64,000 nucleotides of DNA from Arion vulgaris (taxonomy: Eukaryota; Mollusca; Gastropoda; Stylommatophora; Arionidae), in assembly GCA_020796225.1 (NCBI GenBank), contig CM036762.1, forward strand, positions 12,946,414-13,010,413, in the 5' to 3' direction. The notes beneath the pieces are model-generated. The model was given only the letters and a program-made list of their open reading frames with translations, was not told the origin of the DNA and did no database searches. Within the stretch, counting starts at the first letter, position 1; every line of letters begins with the position of its first letter. The position numbers and the translations under genes were made by a program. This document shows positions 44,111 through 56,064 of this stretch, one piece after another.

Positions 44111-45290
44111 TAGAAAAGTGTTTTGTTTAAGTTGTTAAAAAATAGTGATCATAGTTATTTTGCCGATATTAACATATGTCATATAAGGGGAATTATGTTT
44201 CTGACAAAGAATTCATTTAGTTTTAGTTTCCATAAGTTTAGTACATTATGCAGATGATGTGTAGCTTCACTCCAGGATGTAGTTCCTTCTCGTGAGACCT
44301 GCGTTACTGGTCACGTGTGAGAACTATGACGGCGATGTACGGAAACCTACAAATCTGAGGTGGTCAGAGCGGATCAGATCAGATCTGGAGAAAACCTAAA
44401 GGTGGCTGCGGTGATACGTAATAAATTGACGTTTTGTGATAAAGACACGTATGTATGGTATCATATAAGCAAGCAAAATGAATAATCCAATCATAAAACT
44501 AACAAAGATCCAACGTTTCGACTATACGTCTTTGTCAAGAAACATGAACACATACACAATTAATAATACTAAACAAACTAAATCATGGATATAACTAGGA
44601 TAAACACACATATTGTTATAGTAAAGAAATATAATCACACACATTATTATAATAACACACTATATTCACACATATTGCGATAAAACAATATAACCACACA
44701 TATTTTGATAATAAAAGACTTTAAAACATTCATGTTGTAATTTCTACGAATTAAATTTGGCATTAAACAGAAAATGATGTTCACTGTCCAATGCACATTA
44801 CGACATTTGTTTATCAACCAATCAGTCTGGTTATCACAGGAAAGTGTACTTCTTAACGATGTCAGATTGTCGTGAGAGAATAAACAATCATGGGATATGA
44901 TTTTAACAATGAAATAATTGTACCTTATCGTTGTGTATGTATTCATTGCCAAGTCTTGTTACATAATTTCGTTTTGTGTTTCTTATTGCAGATAATACAC
45001 TGGTATAGGATTACCTCCAGCACGAAATTAAGCTGTTTATTTGATTTGGAGAGGAGGGGGAGGTGACAACAATTATTCACTTCATTCCCATTAAGTAACA
45101 ACAAACACTGAACTTATTAATTTTTTTTAAATAACTTTCTCAAGCTCATCCTTCAGTTTCCTCGAGTTGAGAGGGAAGGAGAGGGGGAAGGGAGAAGGAG
45201 AGGGTGGGGGGAGAAACCTGGATAAATAGATATCTAGTTTAAGAGTTATATTTTTTATATTATATTTTTTTAAAACCTGTTTATTCTTCT
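44111..45290. other. No gene recognised; one foldback-like motif
   Basis: 44512-44540 reads caacgtttcgactatacgtc, similar to the gaaacgttg motif of the foldback family. Otherwise AT-rich, with a polyG/GGA tract at 45165-45215. Confidence 0.45.
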
Positions 45291-45305
45291 TCTTCTGCGT
45301 TCTCA

Positions 45306-45560
45306 CTAGATTGGGATTTCGGATTCTCTAATAAAGGCAGCCGTCTGCCTCAGTTTATCAGCCACGTCATACAGTTTGTCTTGGACGCTAGTGTAAGTAG
45401 GCCACCTCTTTCTTCTCAAGTCTGCATACTGGGGGCAGTTCTGTAGGATATAATTCTTGTGATTTCTGCTTCCCGTTTGTGCAGACCTCTTCCCAGTAAG
45501 TTTTGGCCACCCTCGTGATGGTAGGTCTGACACCTTACTGCGTGGCTAAATTTCTGAGTC
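45306..45560 (-). mobile_element. LINE C-terminal fragment (HILQ-CP type)
   Basis: The minus frame has NYILQNCPQYADLRRKRWPT followed by YTSVQDKLYDVADKLRQTAA and FIRESEIPI and stop. This is the known post-RNase H tail of a group of RNase H-bearing LINEs. The tail after the stop is GAA-rich (45285-45298). Confidence 0.78.
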
Positions 45561-45689
45561 AGATTGGACCGTAGAATCCGTTTCGCTCATAATTCCTGAT
45601 TATGAGCGGTCGTTGCACCTTGTTATACGACGTACGGCCTGGTGCATCCGTTTTCTGCAAGCATTTTTTCAGGTTAGCATTCCCTAGCA

Positions 45690-45812
45690 GACCCGTGCAT
45701 CCGATTTCAGCCAAACCTCATTAGTCGCATCTTACGAAATGCGTGGTAGGTAACAGTGGTTATATTCTTTACACCCCAAATTTGAACCCGGTAACCACTC
45801 GGGCGAGACACG
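45690..45812 (-). mobile_element. SINE E 5' fragment
   Basis: catccgatttcagccaaacc, tcattagtcgcatcttacga, tttacaccccaaatttgaac, ggtaaccactcgggcg. Confidence 0.78.
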
Positions 45813-46619
45813 TTTATTCCTGCGTTGTGCTACCAGAGCGAAACATGAACAATGACCAAAGCACAGAAACAGAAAATAACAACATATGAAATGTGATGTC
45901 TCTGAAAGATCCTACACAATACAAATGCTAGTATCAAAGAGAAGGTTTGCGGAAGATCCCGGTTAAATGAAGTCGAAAAACATCAAATGAAATGGATTGA
46001 CAACCAAGTTAGAGTTAGACCACACTGTCTATAGAACCTTCTACAGCAGAACATATAATTACAAAGTACTGTGTAGCAGTAACGAGTCTAGTCAATTTGT
46101 GGGGGGGAGAATATCCTGGTCACTGCACCATTTTTCAATACCTGTAACAGTAAGGGGACTAGGGTGAAGAAATGGATGGGGGAGTATCCTAGTCACTGCA
46201 AGACATAAAAGGTACCGTGCTAGTGTGGGTAGTCGTGCCAACACCGAGCACGGTAAAGCAAGAAAGAGAGATCTGTGTCCTGGTCACTAGTATATCTCAA
46301 TCATTCGTATCCACATGCTCTCTCTCTCTCTGTCTTACTCAAGTCGATATTTAAATTTATATGTTTATTTAACTATTCTTCAACAACAACGAAAATACAT
46401 GGTTTTTATAACATGTATAATACATTATTACAACTAACATAAACCCAACAACAAAATTAGTATATATAAACAAATATTTAACACCTAAAAGAATATCTCT
46501 AACTTAAGTAGTTTCTAATATAACGTACCTAACGTTCCACTCTGGCTTATATCCATATGAAGTATAACCACAACTTGATCTATTCCTAAACAAGTCTATG
46601 TGTCCAGTACTGTGGGTTC

Positions 46620-46832
46620 TCTGAAGATGATGATAATGACCTCAAAGTCATTAAGGAGACAGATGTCCATCGGATGTTCTCACGAAGGTCTATTCTTCTA
46701 GAACTGCTGATGATGAAGACTTCAAAGTCATTTGGGAGACAACATGTCTCAGCGATGTTCTCACGAAGGTCTATTCTTCTAGAACTGTTGATTATGACGT
46801 CATAGTCATTAGGAGACAGTATGTCTCAGGTC
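46620..46832. repeat. About 96-bp tandem repeat, 2.5 copies
   Basis: Unit agtcattaggagacag...atgtctcagcgatgttctca...cgaaggtctattcttctaga...actgttgatgatga. The flanks up to 47180 are CT-rich low-complexity. Confidence 0.82.
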
Positions 46833-47529
46833 TGGACCGTATCTAACGTATACCTACTGGAGTTCTCTACTGGTTTTCTTATTCTGCGCTAGTGTCTGTG
46901 CCAGAGTTATCTGCTTCTGTCTATGCCAGAGTTCTCTTGACTGTTCTCTGTCCGTCTTCTGTATGACCAGACAGTATCTTGTGGTGACTTCTAATTTACT
47001 GGCTACTGGCTCTCAACCAGACTCTACCTCTGTGTGGTTACTGGCCTCCTCTCTATCTGTTCTACTTTTCTGGCCTCACTATCTAACTCTGCTGTCTGTG
47101 GCCCTTTCTATCCTCTCTGTCTTCTCAGTTTTACCTCTCTCTCTCTCTCTCTTCTCAGTTTTACCTCTCTCTGCCTGTGCTAGACCCTGGTATATATATA
47201 TGGTCCCGTTTCCTTTGATTCACGAAATCAAAGACATCAATGAATTATCAGATGTCACCCAGATTGTCGCCAAATAGTCTGGACTTCAGTTACATTTTCA
47301 ACACTCACTCATACCCTCATAAGCCAAAAATACAACACGATTTGACAGTCTCTGTGTATGTACGCTGACAACTTCCTGTTTTTGAATTGAGATCAAGAGA
47401 CAATTGCCGCACTACAACAATATTTCTGCGCAGCTGTCAACGCCCGCCATTACTGGGAAACATTGTCGAAATAAGTTACGATTACTCCCGATGGAGGAGA
47501 TGAGAGAACTGGCCTAGCAATAACACTAT

Positions 47530-47825
47530 TACAACTGTAGTTTTACAAATTACAAAACAATGACAATATACAGCAACGTTTGCCAACAGGCTTTATCACA
47601 AACGAACAACAGGAGTGGTGAATTTTAAAACAAACAATTACATATGGACGACTAGATACGGAGACATTCAAACGTTTCTAATATCTCCGTATCTAGTCGT
47701 CCATATGTAATTGTTTTAAATCGTCAATCCTGTTGTTCGTTTGCTTGATAAAGGCCTTGTTGGTCGAAACGTTGCTGTATATTGTCATTGTTTTTGTAAT
47801 TTGTAAAACTACACTAGTTTGTGAT
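47530..47825. mobile_element. Long palindrome (foldback) element, Penelope-like ends
   Basis: Left arm about 47534-47664 and right arm about 47682-47815 are reverse complements (outer gtagttttacaaattac; inner ctagatacggaga / tctccgtatctag), with a loop of about 18 nt. The right arm has gcttgataaaggccttgttg followed by gtcgaaacgttgctg. This resembles the catalytic-core layout CTGATGA-stem-GAAAC of hammerhead ribozymes found in Penelope-like elements, but G8 is replaced, so activity is doubtful. Confidence 0.8.
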
Positions 47826-48199
47826 TACGTGTTTCACCAATCAAATAGTTTTACTGTAGTCTCATCTATTTTGTGATTATTACAACAGAACATCAGATTG
47901 AAGTAGTTCATTGTAACTAAACACGAGCAACAACTACATGATCGGAGATGGTTTGTGGAGATATGTAGTTTATTGTCACACAGAACAGAAAGTTACTACA
48001 TGAGTTCGTAACGTTTAGTGTAAAAGTAAAATAATATACTTATAAAATAATATAATGTATACAAATAAGGATATAGTTATTAAATATTAATATACTTATA
48101 AAATAATAATTATATGCTTATAAAATGATTCCAAACGTATATAGACTGTCTTTCCTTTGGATGAACCAGTAGGGTAGAGAGGGGGTTTGTGCAAAAACG

Positions 48200-48553
48200 G
48201 GCAAGGCACATTCTCCATATCAGCTGACCAGGCTAGGCACAAAGAGAGACGAACTTGTCAGATACCAAAACAAATGTTGTTCTGTGAACTTTCGGATGGG
48301 AAAAGGCACCAGGGCAGACCACTGCTCAGATATAAAGAAGTCTGCAAAGTCTCAATGAAAACTTTTCTATAGGTCCCAGCACATGGGAAAAACTAGCTGA
48401 TGACAGAGTTGTGTGGAAAGCCATATTACATAAGGGCGCAGAGTCTTTTGAGAAGAGACTTATGTATGAGCTGAACTAAAAGAGAGAAAAGCTAAAACTC
48501 AGAAGTTGTCACAGTAAAACACTTGCCAATTGACAGTCTGTAAAGACGAAAAG

Positions 48554-48587
<34 letters not shown>

Positions 48588-48590
48588 AAT
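48200..48590 (+). mobile_element. LINE 3' end, RIPKQMLF group, with (AT)n tail
   Basis: cagataccaaaacaaatgtt, gttctgtgaactttcggatg, ccactgctcagatataaaga, closely matching 41610-41930. Tail (TA)n at 48558-48585. Confidence 0.78.
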
Positions 48591-48849
48591 AATAGTTTGA
48601 AAATTCATAAAAAATGTTGACTCCCAGAATTCTGATATTTCAAAGATGTTTATAAAATAAAAGATGGCTAAAGATTGTCAAGTCTGGAAATTCCTTTTCG
48701 TCTAGACATTTCTAATCGTCTGGAAAAGTAAATAACAGCACATATCAGTAAAACTAGGGCAAGAAATTGTGGAGTTCGGGACCCATATGTCAAGAAGCAC
48801 AATATATCATGATAACTGAAATAGTGATATTTCGGTCCAAGTTAACATG

Positions 48850-49010
48850 TAAAATAAAACACAGTAAGCTATAGCAATGTGTGTGTTTAAATGTAAATGT
48901 CTGTGTTTGTATTTGTGTGTTTAGTGTGTCTGTATGTGTATGTATTTGTTTATTTCGTGTATTTTTGTAGATATATGTTTGAATGTGTGTTTGTCCGTGT
49001 CTCATTGGGT
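48850..49010. repeat. TG-rich low-complexity sequence
   Basis: Irregular tgtgtttgtatttgtgtg. ORFs across it are artefacts. Confidence 0.8.
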
Positions 49011-49137
49011 TATGTCAGAGCCAACTATAAACTTATGGGCCTTCGGACTCAGGTAAGAATTATGAGAAATCAGACCACAACTATACCACGTGACCTCGCA
49101 TTCCAGTATTGGTGCATATAGACTAATTCATTTTAAA
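48995..49137. repeat. Dispersed repeat H, left half
   Basis: agccaactataaacttatgg, aatcagaccacaac, cacgtgacctcgcattccag. Interrupted by the LINE at 49138-50415 and continued at 50416-50650. Confidence 0.75.
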
Positions 49138-50415
49138 TTGTCTATTGTTTATTCCCAGGTGGAAGATGTAGTTGGCTGTTCACTCTTGCCGTTAAGCGTA
49201 AGGATGGGAGCTTTAATTTGCGTTCTAGGGCTAGATGAGTCGCCCTTGTTGTATAGTATCCGTGTTTATGTAGTATGGTCTTGATATTGTCTATCATCTT
49301 TTTTTGGTCTTCCTTAGCTCTAGTACCAGATCTCTTTTTATTGTATGCTGTTATTGGTTGTTGGTTGTATTTCCTTCTCATTAAATGTCCAAACCACTGC
49401 ATTTGTTGTCTTTCGATGTATTCGATGCATGAAGTTATGCCCACTTTGCTTCTGATGTCTTCATTTCGTAGTCTGTCTTTTCTGGTGACTCCACTGCCTT
49501 CCTCAAGCATTTCATTTCACACTGGTGAGCTTTCTGTGATGTGTTGCTGTAAGAGACCAAATTTGTCACTGGTAACAAAGTGTTGGTAGGAAAATACTTT
49601 TATCATCTGTCTTTTCACTTCCATCTTGATCTTTGGGTGTTGTAGTAATGGTGCCAGCTGAGAGAGGTGCAACAGCACACGTCTGAGATTATTGCCATCA
49701 TCGCTTGCGATGGACGGCCATTATTTCTCTATCGAGTTTTCCGTCCTCTGTGAAAATGCTGCCTAAATATTTGAATTCAGAAACTTGCTTTTCTCTGGTG
49801 TTATCTATTTGTATGCTTGCTTGGCTTGGTGTTCTGCTGATTTTCATGGTCTCGGTATTTTGTTTGTTGATTTTCATGTTGTACTTTCTACATGTTATTA
49901 GCAGTGAATTCATGTGATGTTGTAGCTGATCTTCATCTTCATAGATTAAACTTTGGTCGTCCGCAAAAAGCAATTCGTTGATTTCTTTGTTTAATTGGTC
50001 GTCGTGATCGTTGTCTATGTCAATAAGGTCTTTTTCGCACTGTGCCTCTTTCACTATTCTGTCGATATATATGTTGAACAGAAGAGGTGAGAGCACACAA
50101 CCCTGTCTTACTCCTGATTTTGTTTCGAATGAGTCTGTCATTCCGTCTGTTGTTCTTACCACACTGTGGCTATTTGTGTATATTGCTCTGATATTGTCTA
50201 GCAGTTGTCCCTTGATTCCATAGTTTTCTAGTGTTTCCCATAGAATACTTCTATCTATTCTGTCGAATGCCTTTTTTTGATCGATGAATAATAAGTGTAG
50301 CTCTTTATTATATTCTATTGATTTTTCACTCAGTTGTCTCAGAATGAATAGAGCGTCTGTGCATCCCACTCCTCTTGTAAATCCAAACTGAGAGTGGCTT
50401 ATTTGTGGGTCAGCG
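49138..50415 (-). mobile_element. LINE insertion (FADD-motif reverse transcriptase), 5'-truncated, with target-site duplication
   Basis: Flanked by the 12-bp duplication attcattttaaa (49126-49137 and 50416-50427). The minus frame 49698-50369 encodes RT: LFIDQKKAFDRIDRSILWET (block with the first catalytic Asp), [38 protein letters not shown] (FADD catalytic block), KYNMKINKQNTETMKIS, FKYLGSIFTEDGKLDREI. After a frameshift near 49690-49510 the C-terminus follows in 49142-49510: RKDRLRNEDIRSKVGITSCI, MQWFGHLMRRKYNQQPITAY, and a stop about 5 nt from the element end. The endonuclease is missing, so the copy is dead on arrival. The very short 3' UTR resembles RTE-type elements, but the clade is uncertain. 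Confidence 0.9.
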
Positions 50416-50650
50416 ATTCATTTTAAAATCAACACAAAATGCTAAATCGAAGTTATATTGTCCAACAAGTTAAGTTTAACAATAAGGAATATCAATATTA
50501 TAAATATTTTTCACCAATTAAAAACCATAGACTCACAGAATTGAGTAAAATTGCAAAAAAAGCTTGCAGTGCTCTTTCAAACATATGTACATTTCAGCCT
50601 CCTTCTCTGATCTCGGTCAGGATTTCCGTAAATTGTCTGGCCTAATTATC
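50416..50650. repeat. Dispersed repeat H, right half
   Basis: aacacaaaatgctaaatcga, agttatattgtccaacaagt, agactcacagaattgagtaa, continuing the copy begun at 48995. Matches 15430-15600. Confidence 0.75.
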
Positions 50651-51590
50651 TAGAGTTGGATGTGGTAATGGAGTGTGTGCTTATTTGGATACTATAAACA
50701 GAAATAGCATCGTCGAAGCACTTACCCAGTTGCTCCGATTGCGTTATGCTGGTAGATCACTGGTTATTAGTTATTAACCGACTACTTAGCACTGTGGACA
50801 GACACATAGGTGCTCAGTCTCCCAGTAAATCTCCAAAGGTATGTGTACTGATGATCCAATGGATCGCTTTTTAGACACACTCCTCATTTTGCATTTCGGA
50901 CGCTCAGCTTAGCTTTCCCCACGTGTATTTCAAAGCTCCTTAAACGTTGTATAAACTTCAGATTCAATATTTTCATCCAACAGGCGTTTGCTCAACAACC
51001 CTGGAGCGTCTCCGCTATCAACCTTTAATACAACGACTTTTGATGCTATTAATGAAAATACGTATATTCTCTAGTTACCGCAAACATAGGCGTATCAAGA
51101 AAGTATATCCACGAAAATACATGGGGGTTAATAGAAATTAACTATAGTCCACTCACTTAGAAATTCAGATACAAAATTTCAACTTGGTAGACACATGAAT
51201 TGATAGTACAATAATTTTAGCGCTTATAAGTGAGGATTATTTTTTTTTAAATGCCCTGCAGCCTTTTCATACCTTAGGGTAAGAAGTGCCTGTTATTTCA
51301 CATTCGATACCCTTGTGTGCTGGAGATAGGAAACCAATTCCTTTCTTCACGTGTGGAACGTCGTGTGGAATTAAACCCAAGCTAATGCATTACGTTAATC
51401 ATATTTTTTCTCTTCTGCGATAAACTTCTGCAATGCGACTACTTCGGTATGTATCATAAACAGTACATGGTAAACAATGAGTTCTCGCAACTGAAGGTGA
51501 TTCATCAGCATGTTGGTGAAAGGTACTGAGCTGCTCAATGTCATGTAGCAAAGTCTCCGGCAGAGGAAACTGCTATTCAATAGACCGGGA
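50651..51590. other. No gene recognised; trace of small dispersed repeat
   Basis: 51310-51360 resembles the complement of 29070-29120. Otherwise AT-rich. Confidence 0.45.
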
Positions 51591-51597
51591 TTACATT

Positions 51598-51840
51598 GAC
51601 CCCACCCGAGTGGTTACAGGGGCCCAAATTTGTGGTGTAAAGAACAGAACCACTGTTACCTGCCACGCATGTCGTAAGAGGCGACAAAGGAGGTTAGTCT
51701 GAAATCGGATGCATTGCTAAAAGTGTAGTTATGTTTAGGCCTAAAACTAAGTGCACGTATACACGTTCTTGAAATATCAAACATATACAAGAGTGATTAA
51801 TTTGGTCGTAAAGAACAACGCAAAGAGAAGACGACATTGG
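51598..51840 (+). mobile_element. SINE E, plus-strand copy
   Basis: acccgagtggttacaggggc, aaatttgtggtgtaaagaac, cgcatgtcgtaagaggcgac, ttggtcgtaaagaac, gcaaagagaagac. Confirms the orientation of the family (A-box-like head first). Confidence 0.82.
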
Positions 51841-52024
51841 CACCGGCAACTAATTTGAGTTAAATCTAGTCTGTAGTTCTTGTTTAAGATCTAAAACATT
51901 CACTAATGAACATACTCAAGTACTCATGAGCATGATACAGAAGATCAAGACCGGTTATGTACGAAGGCAGATGATATAATTAATACAAAATGCAACAATC
52001 CAGATACTTACCTTCATCTTGGTT

Positions 52025-52165
52025 CCATTGTTTGTGTGTAATGAACGGATTAAGCTCTTTAGTCGAGGCACGCCTTTCAACCTAAGGCGAACTTTTTGGT
52101 TATATCAGAGCGTGGCAAAAACATGAAAATAAAATTAACTCTTGGAGAATCCAGTAGTTATTACT
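52025..52165 (-). repeat. Dispersed repeat J, copy
   Basis: ggcacgcctttcaacctaag, gcgaactttttggttatatc, agagcg is the reverse complement of 61975-62125. Possibly a SINE. Confidence 0.65.
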
Positions 52166-52545
52166 CTTCTTGGTTCCAGATCATTTACGGGTGAAGGGTA
52201 ATGAGAGAGCGGATGCACTAGCGAGCAATGCTGCGATCGAGAATGGACATTTTATGGACAAAAGCGACATCACCAACGATCTAAGAGAAAACAAACGCTC
52301 TGAAGATTTCAACGAAAAAGATAACGGGTATGATATATTTCTGTTGCGCAAGTTATTTATACCGATAGCTGGGGCAAGACGGGAAAACCAGTAGAGAAAC
52401 ACCAGTAGATAGATCAACCAACACAAAACGGAAGTTGTTAGGCTAAGCAAACTGAAATACATGCTTGAGATTAGATCGGATCAGTTATGGACATGTCCGA
52501 TGTGCTATGAAGATGATCCTGCAATGAACAATGAACAAGATGTTT
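52155..52545 (+). mobile_element. LINE fragment, RNase H end and C-terminus
   Basis: The plus frame VKGNERADALASNAAIENGH carries the RNase H GNxxAD motif. Later DQLWTCPMCYEDDPAMNN is the C-terminal 'WTCPxCxxD' block, in a shifted frame. Same group as 32976-33345 but diverged. Confidence 0.75.
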
Positions 52546-53070
52546 AAAAAAACAAATTAATATTTTCAAAGAAAACAGCAAATATGTATTTTGTCTGATC
52601 GGAGAACAGAAGGAAGCCTGAACACAATTTATTTTGGGATTGTTCAATTATAATGGCGTATCGTTCAGACAAGTGTTATTCTTTCAGAATAGAGATATGG
52701 CTATTGGTTAGTGCAACTTAACCAGATGGTATATTGTAAAACCGAGACAAACAAGAGACAAGAAACAATTTTTATGCAAAACAATGTCTGCAAAGTGAAT
52801 AAAAAAAGGTATATCAACTATATATCTAAATGCGAAACTAAAAATGTCAAAGAATGAAGGTGGAACAGTCTACACGGGCTTTGTTAATAAACAAACGGAA
52901 TTAAAATAAACACATGGAGATAAAGTATTCTCAGGTTCTGCCAGAAACAACAGCCACATTACATAGTAACGTCAGCACATTGTTATAATGTTTTGTCAAG
53001 GATTCTGCTCTGAAACTACAGAGATAAGTCTTCATCTTTCAATTATCCAATCATGTTTTGCTCACTACGT
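52546..53070. other. No gene recognised
   Basis: AT-rich, no element assigned. Confidence 0.45.
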
Positions 53071-53074
53071 CAGA

Positions 53075-53265
53075 TAGAAGAGATTTCAGAACGAGCCTGT
53101 GCGCTCAAAGTAGTGTCTTTCGTTGTATTTCGTGGTCAATTATTGCATTGCGGCTTTTTTTTACCCGTTGATCGTGTATATTCTTTCAGAGTAACGTCTG
53201 TTGGCTAATTTTTAGTGATCGAACTATTTATTTGTTGTTTCGATGGTTCAGTATTGTATCAAAAC
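53075..53265 (-). mobile_element. LINE fragment, WFGHISRL group
   Basis: The plus strand shares agaagagatttc, gtgtctttcg, ttatttgttgtttcg with 25650-25840. Minus-strand frames are broken. Confidence 0.55.
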
Positions 53266-53269
53266 CGAA

Positions 53270-53447
53270 GGCGACTTATGACCGGTTTACATATGGACAG
53301 TCCTCTCTGCATAATACGATACTTGCAGTATTGCCCAAATCGAAAACCAGTAGCTTCAACAATCTAGGAATGGAAAAAATGCACAGTGAACGAAAGGTGG
53401 TCAGATTCGAAACCACGACTTTGAACGCTAAGGCAAAGGTTAACCAA
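53270..53447 (-). mobile_element. SINE C, diverged copy at the edge of the large minisatellite
   Basis: The plus strand has caatctaggaatggaa, ggtcagattcgaaaccacga (B-box complement), ctaaggcaaaggttaaccaa and then agcccacaggagactcc, aligning base by base with 2265-2385. The tRNA-like 5' end leads straight into the array. Confidence 0.75.
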
Positions 53448-55965
53448 GAGCCCACAGGAGACTCCACAGAGACTCCACGAGATTCTCCAGAACAAGAGCC
53501 ACAGACATGAGATCACAGAACTCCACATGAATTCATCAGAGACTCCCCAGAGATCTACAGAGACTCTCAGACTCTTCAGGATTCTCCACAGGACCCTCAG
53601 AGACTCACAGAGACCACAGAGACTCCCAGAGACCCTGTTCCCAAAGAAGGACTCCACAGAACTCCCACAGGCCACCAGATCCCAGAGACTCCAGAGATCC
53701 TACAGAACTCCACAGAGACTACACAGAACTTTCAGAGACCCAAGTGACTCCAGAGACTTCCACAGGACTCAACAGAGACCCAGACAGTACTACAGAACCC
53801 CAAGAGACTCTCATGACTCCCACAGGACTCACGAGACCCCCAGAGATCCCCAAGGCCACAGAGACTCCCAGAGAGATTCCCAAGAACCCCACAGAGACTC
53901 CCAGAGACCCCAAGAGATCCCAAAGAGACTCACAGAGATCCCACAGAAGCCCACAGGACCACAGAGATCACAGGACTCTCACGGATTCCAAGAGCCACAG
54001 ACTCACAGAGACCCCACAGGATTCCACAGAGACTCAAGAGATTCCACTAGCCACAGAGACTCCCACAGAGACTCCCACAGAGACTCCACAGAGATTCCCA
54101 CAGAGACCCCCACAGAGACTCCAGGCACAGAGACTCCCACAGAGACTCCAATTCCACAGAGACCCCACAGACACAAACTCCCACAGAGACCCACACAGAG
54201 ACTCCCACAGAGACCTCCACAGAGACTCCCACAGAGACTCCCACAGAGACTCCACAGAGACTTTCACAGAGACCCAGAGAGTGACTCCAGAGACTCCCAC
54301 AGAGACTCCAACAGAGACCCAGACAGTGACCCCCACAGAGACCCCACAGAGACTCCACATAGACCCCACAGAGACTCCCACAGAGACCCCACAGAGACCC
54401 CACAGAGACCCCACAGAGACTCCCACAGAGATTCCCCAGAGACCCCCACAGAGACTCCACAGAGACCCCACAGAGATTCCCAAGAGACTCCCACAGAGAT
54501 TCCCACAGAGACCCCACAGAGACTCCCACAGAGACTCCCACAGAGACTCCCACAGAGATTCCCAGAGACCCACGAGACTCCCACAGAGACCCCCGCAGAG
54601 ACTCCCACAGAGACTCCCACAGAGATTCCCACAGAGACCCCACAGAGACCACAGAGACTCCCAGAACTCCAGAGACTCCCACAGACCCACAGAGACTCAC
54701 ACCACAGAGACCCAGGTGACTCACAAGCTAGAGACTCCAACAGACCAGACAGTGACCCCCACAGAGACTCCCACAGACCAGACAGGACCCCCACATAGAC
54801 CCCACAGAGACTCCCACAGAGACTCCACAGAGACCCCACAGAGACCCCCACAGAGACCCAGACAGTGACCCCACAGAGACTCACACAGAGACCCCACAGA
54901 GACCCCACAGAGACCCAGACAGTGACCCCCACAGAGACTCCCACAGAGACTCCCACAGAGACCCAGACATTGACCCCCACAGAGACTCCCACAGAGACTC
55001 CCACAGAGACCCAGACAGTGACCCCACAGAGACCAGACAGTACCCCACAGAGACTCCCACAGAGACCCCCACAGAGACCCCCACAGAGACCCCCACAGAG
55101 ACTCCCACAGAGACCCCAACAGAGACCCCACAGAGACCCCACAGAGACCCAACAGTGACCCACAGAGACCTCCACAGAGATCCTACAGAGACTCCCACAG
55201 AGATTCCCACAGAGACCCCACAGAGACTCCACAGAGACTCCCACAGAGACTCCACAGAGATTCCCACAGAGACCCCCACAGAGACTCCACAGAGACTCCA
55301 CAGAGATTCCCACAGAGACCCCCACAGAGACTCACACAGAGACTCACACAGATACTCCCACAGAGACTCCACAGAGACTCCACAGAGACTCCACAGAGAC
55401 TCCACAGACTCCCACAGAGACTCCACAAGACTTCACAGAGACCCAGAGAGTGCTCCACAGAGACTCCCACAGAGACTCCACAGAGACCCAGACAGTGACC
55501 CCACAGAGACCCACAGACCCAGACAGTGACCCCACATAGACCCCACAGAGACTCCCACAGAGACTCCCACAGAGACCCCACAGAGACCCCACAGAGCCCA
55601 GACAGTGACCCACAGAGACTCCACAGAGACCCACAGAGCCAGACAGTGACCCCACAGAGACCACAGGACTCCCACAGAACCAGACATTGCCCACAGAGAC
55701 TCCACAGAGACTCCACAGAGACCAGACAGTGACCCCACAGAGACCCAGACAGTGACCCCACAGAGACCCCACAGAGACCCCACAGAGACCCACAGAGACC
55801 CCACAGAGCTCCACAGAGACCCCAACAGAGACCCCACAGAGACCCAAGAGACCAAACAGTGACCCACAGAGACCTACATAGAATCCTACAGAGACTCCCA
55901 CAGAGACCCACGGAGACTCCCACAGACACCACAGAGACCCCACAGAGACCTACAGATACAAGTAG
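53448..55965. repeat. 2.5-kb minisatellite of 11-13 bp (CACAGAGACTCC)-type units
   Basis: About 200 units, mainly cccacagagact, ccacagagaccc and ccacagagattc. A higher-order variant cagacagtgacccccacaga recurs roughly every 60-130 bp in 54.3-55.8 kb. Units of different length interleave, so no single frame is maintained, and long ORFs exist in several frames on both strands simply because the units lack stop codons. There is no start context, splice site or flanking exon. Confidence 0.95.
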
Positions 55966-56042
55966 ACCTAGAAGACAGAAAAAAATTAACAGAAGACAAC
56001 CATTGTCAAGACATTCTTTTCAAGAAAACAAAAATAACAGTG

Positions 56043-56064
56043 TTAGTCTTCTTCTTCTTCTTTT
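56043..56064. repeat. (CTT)n tract
   Basis: cttcttcttcttcttttg. A (CT)n tract follows at 56206-56258. Confidence 0.85.

Noticed and set aside
53527..55529. Long plus-strand ORFs (423, 374, 124 residues) of TPTETP/QRPHRD repeats and minus-strand ORFs up to 353 residues
   Set aside because: They are translations of a 12-bp minisatellite whose units lack stop codons. Several frames on both strands are open at once, unit length varies so the frame drifts, and there is no start context or exon structure.
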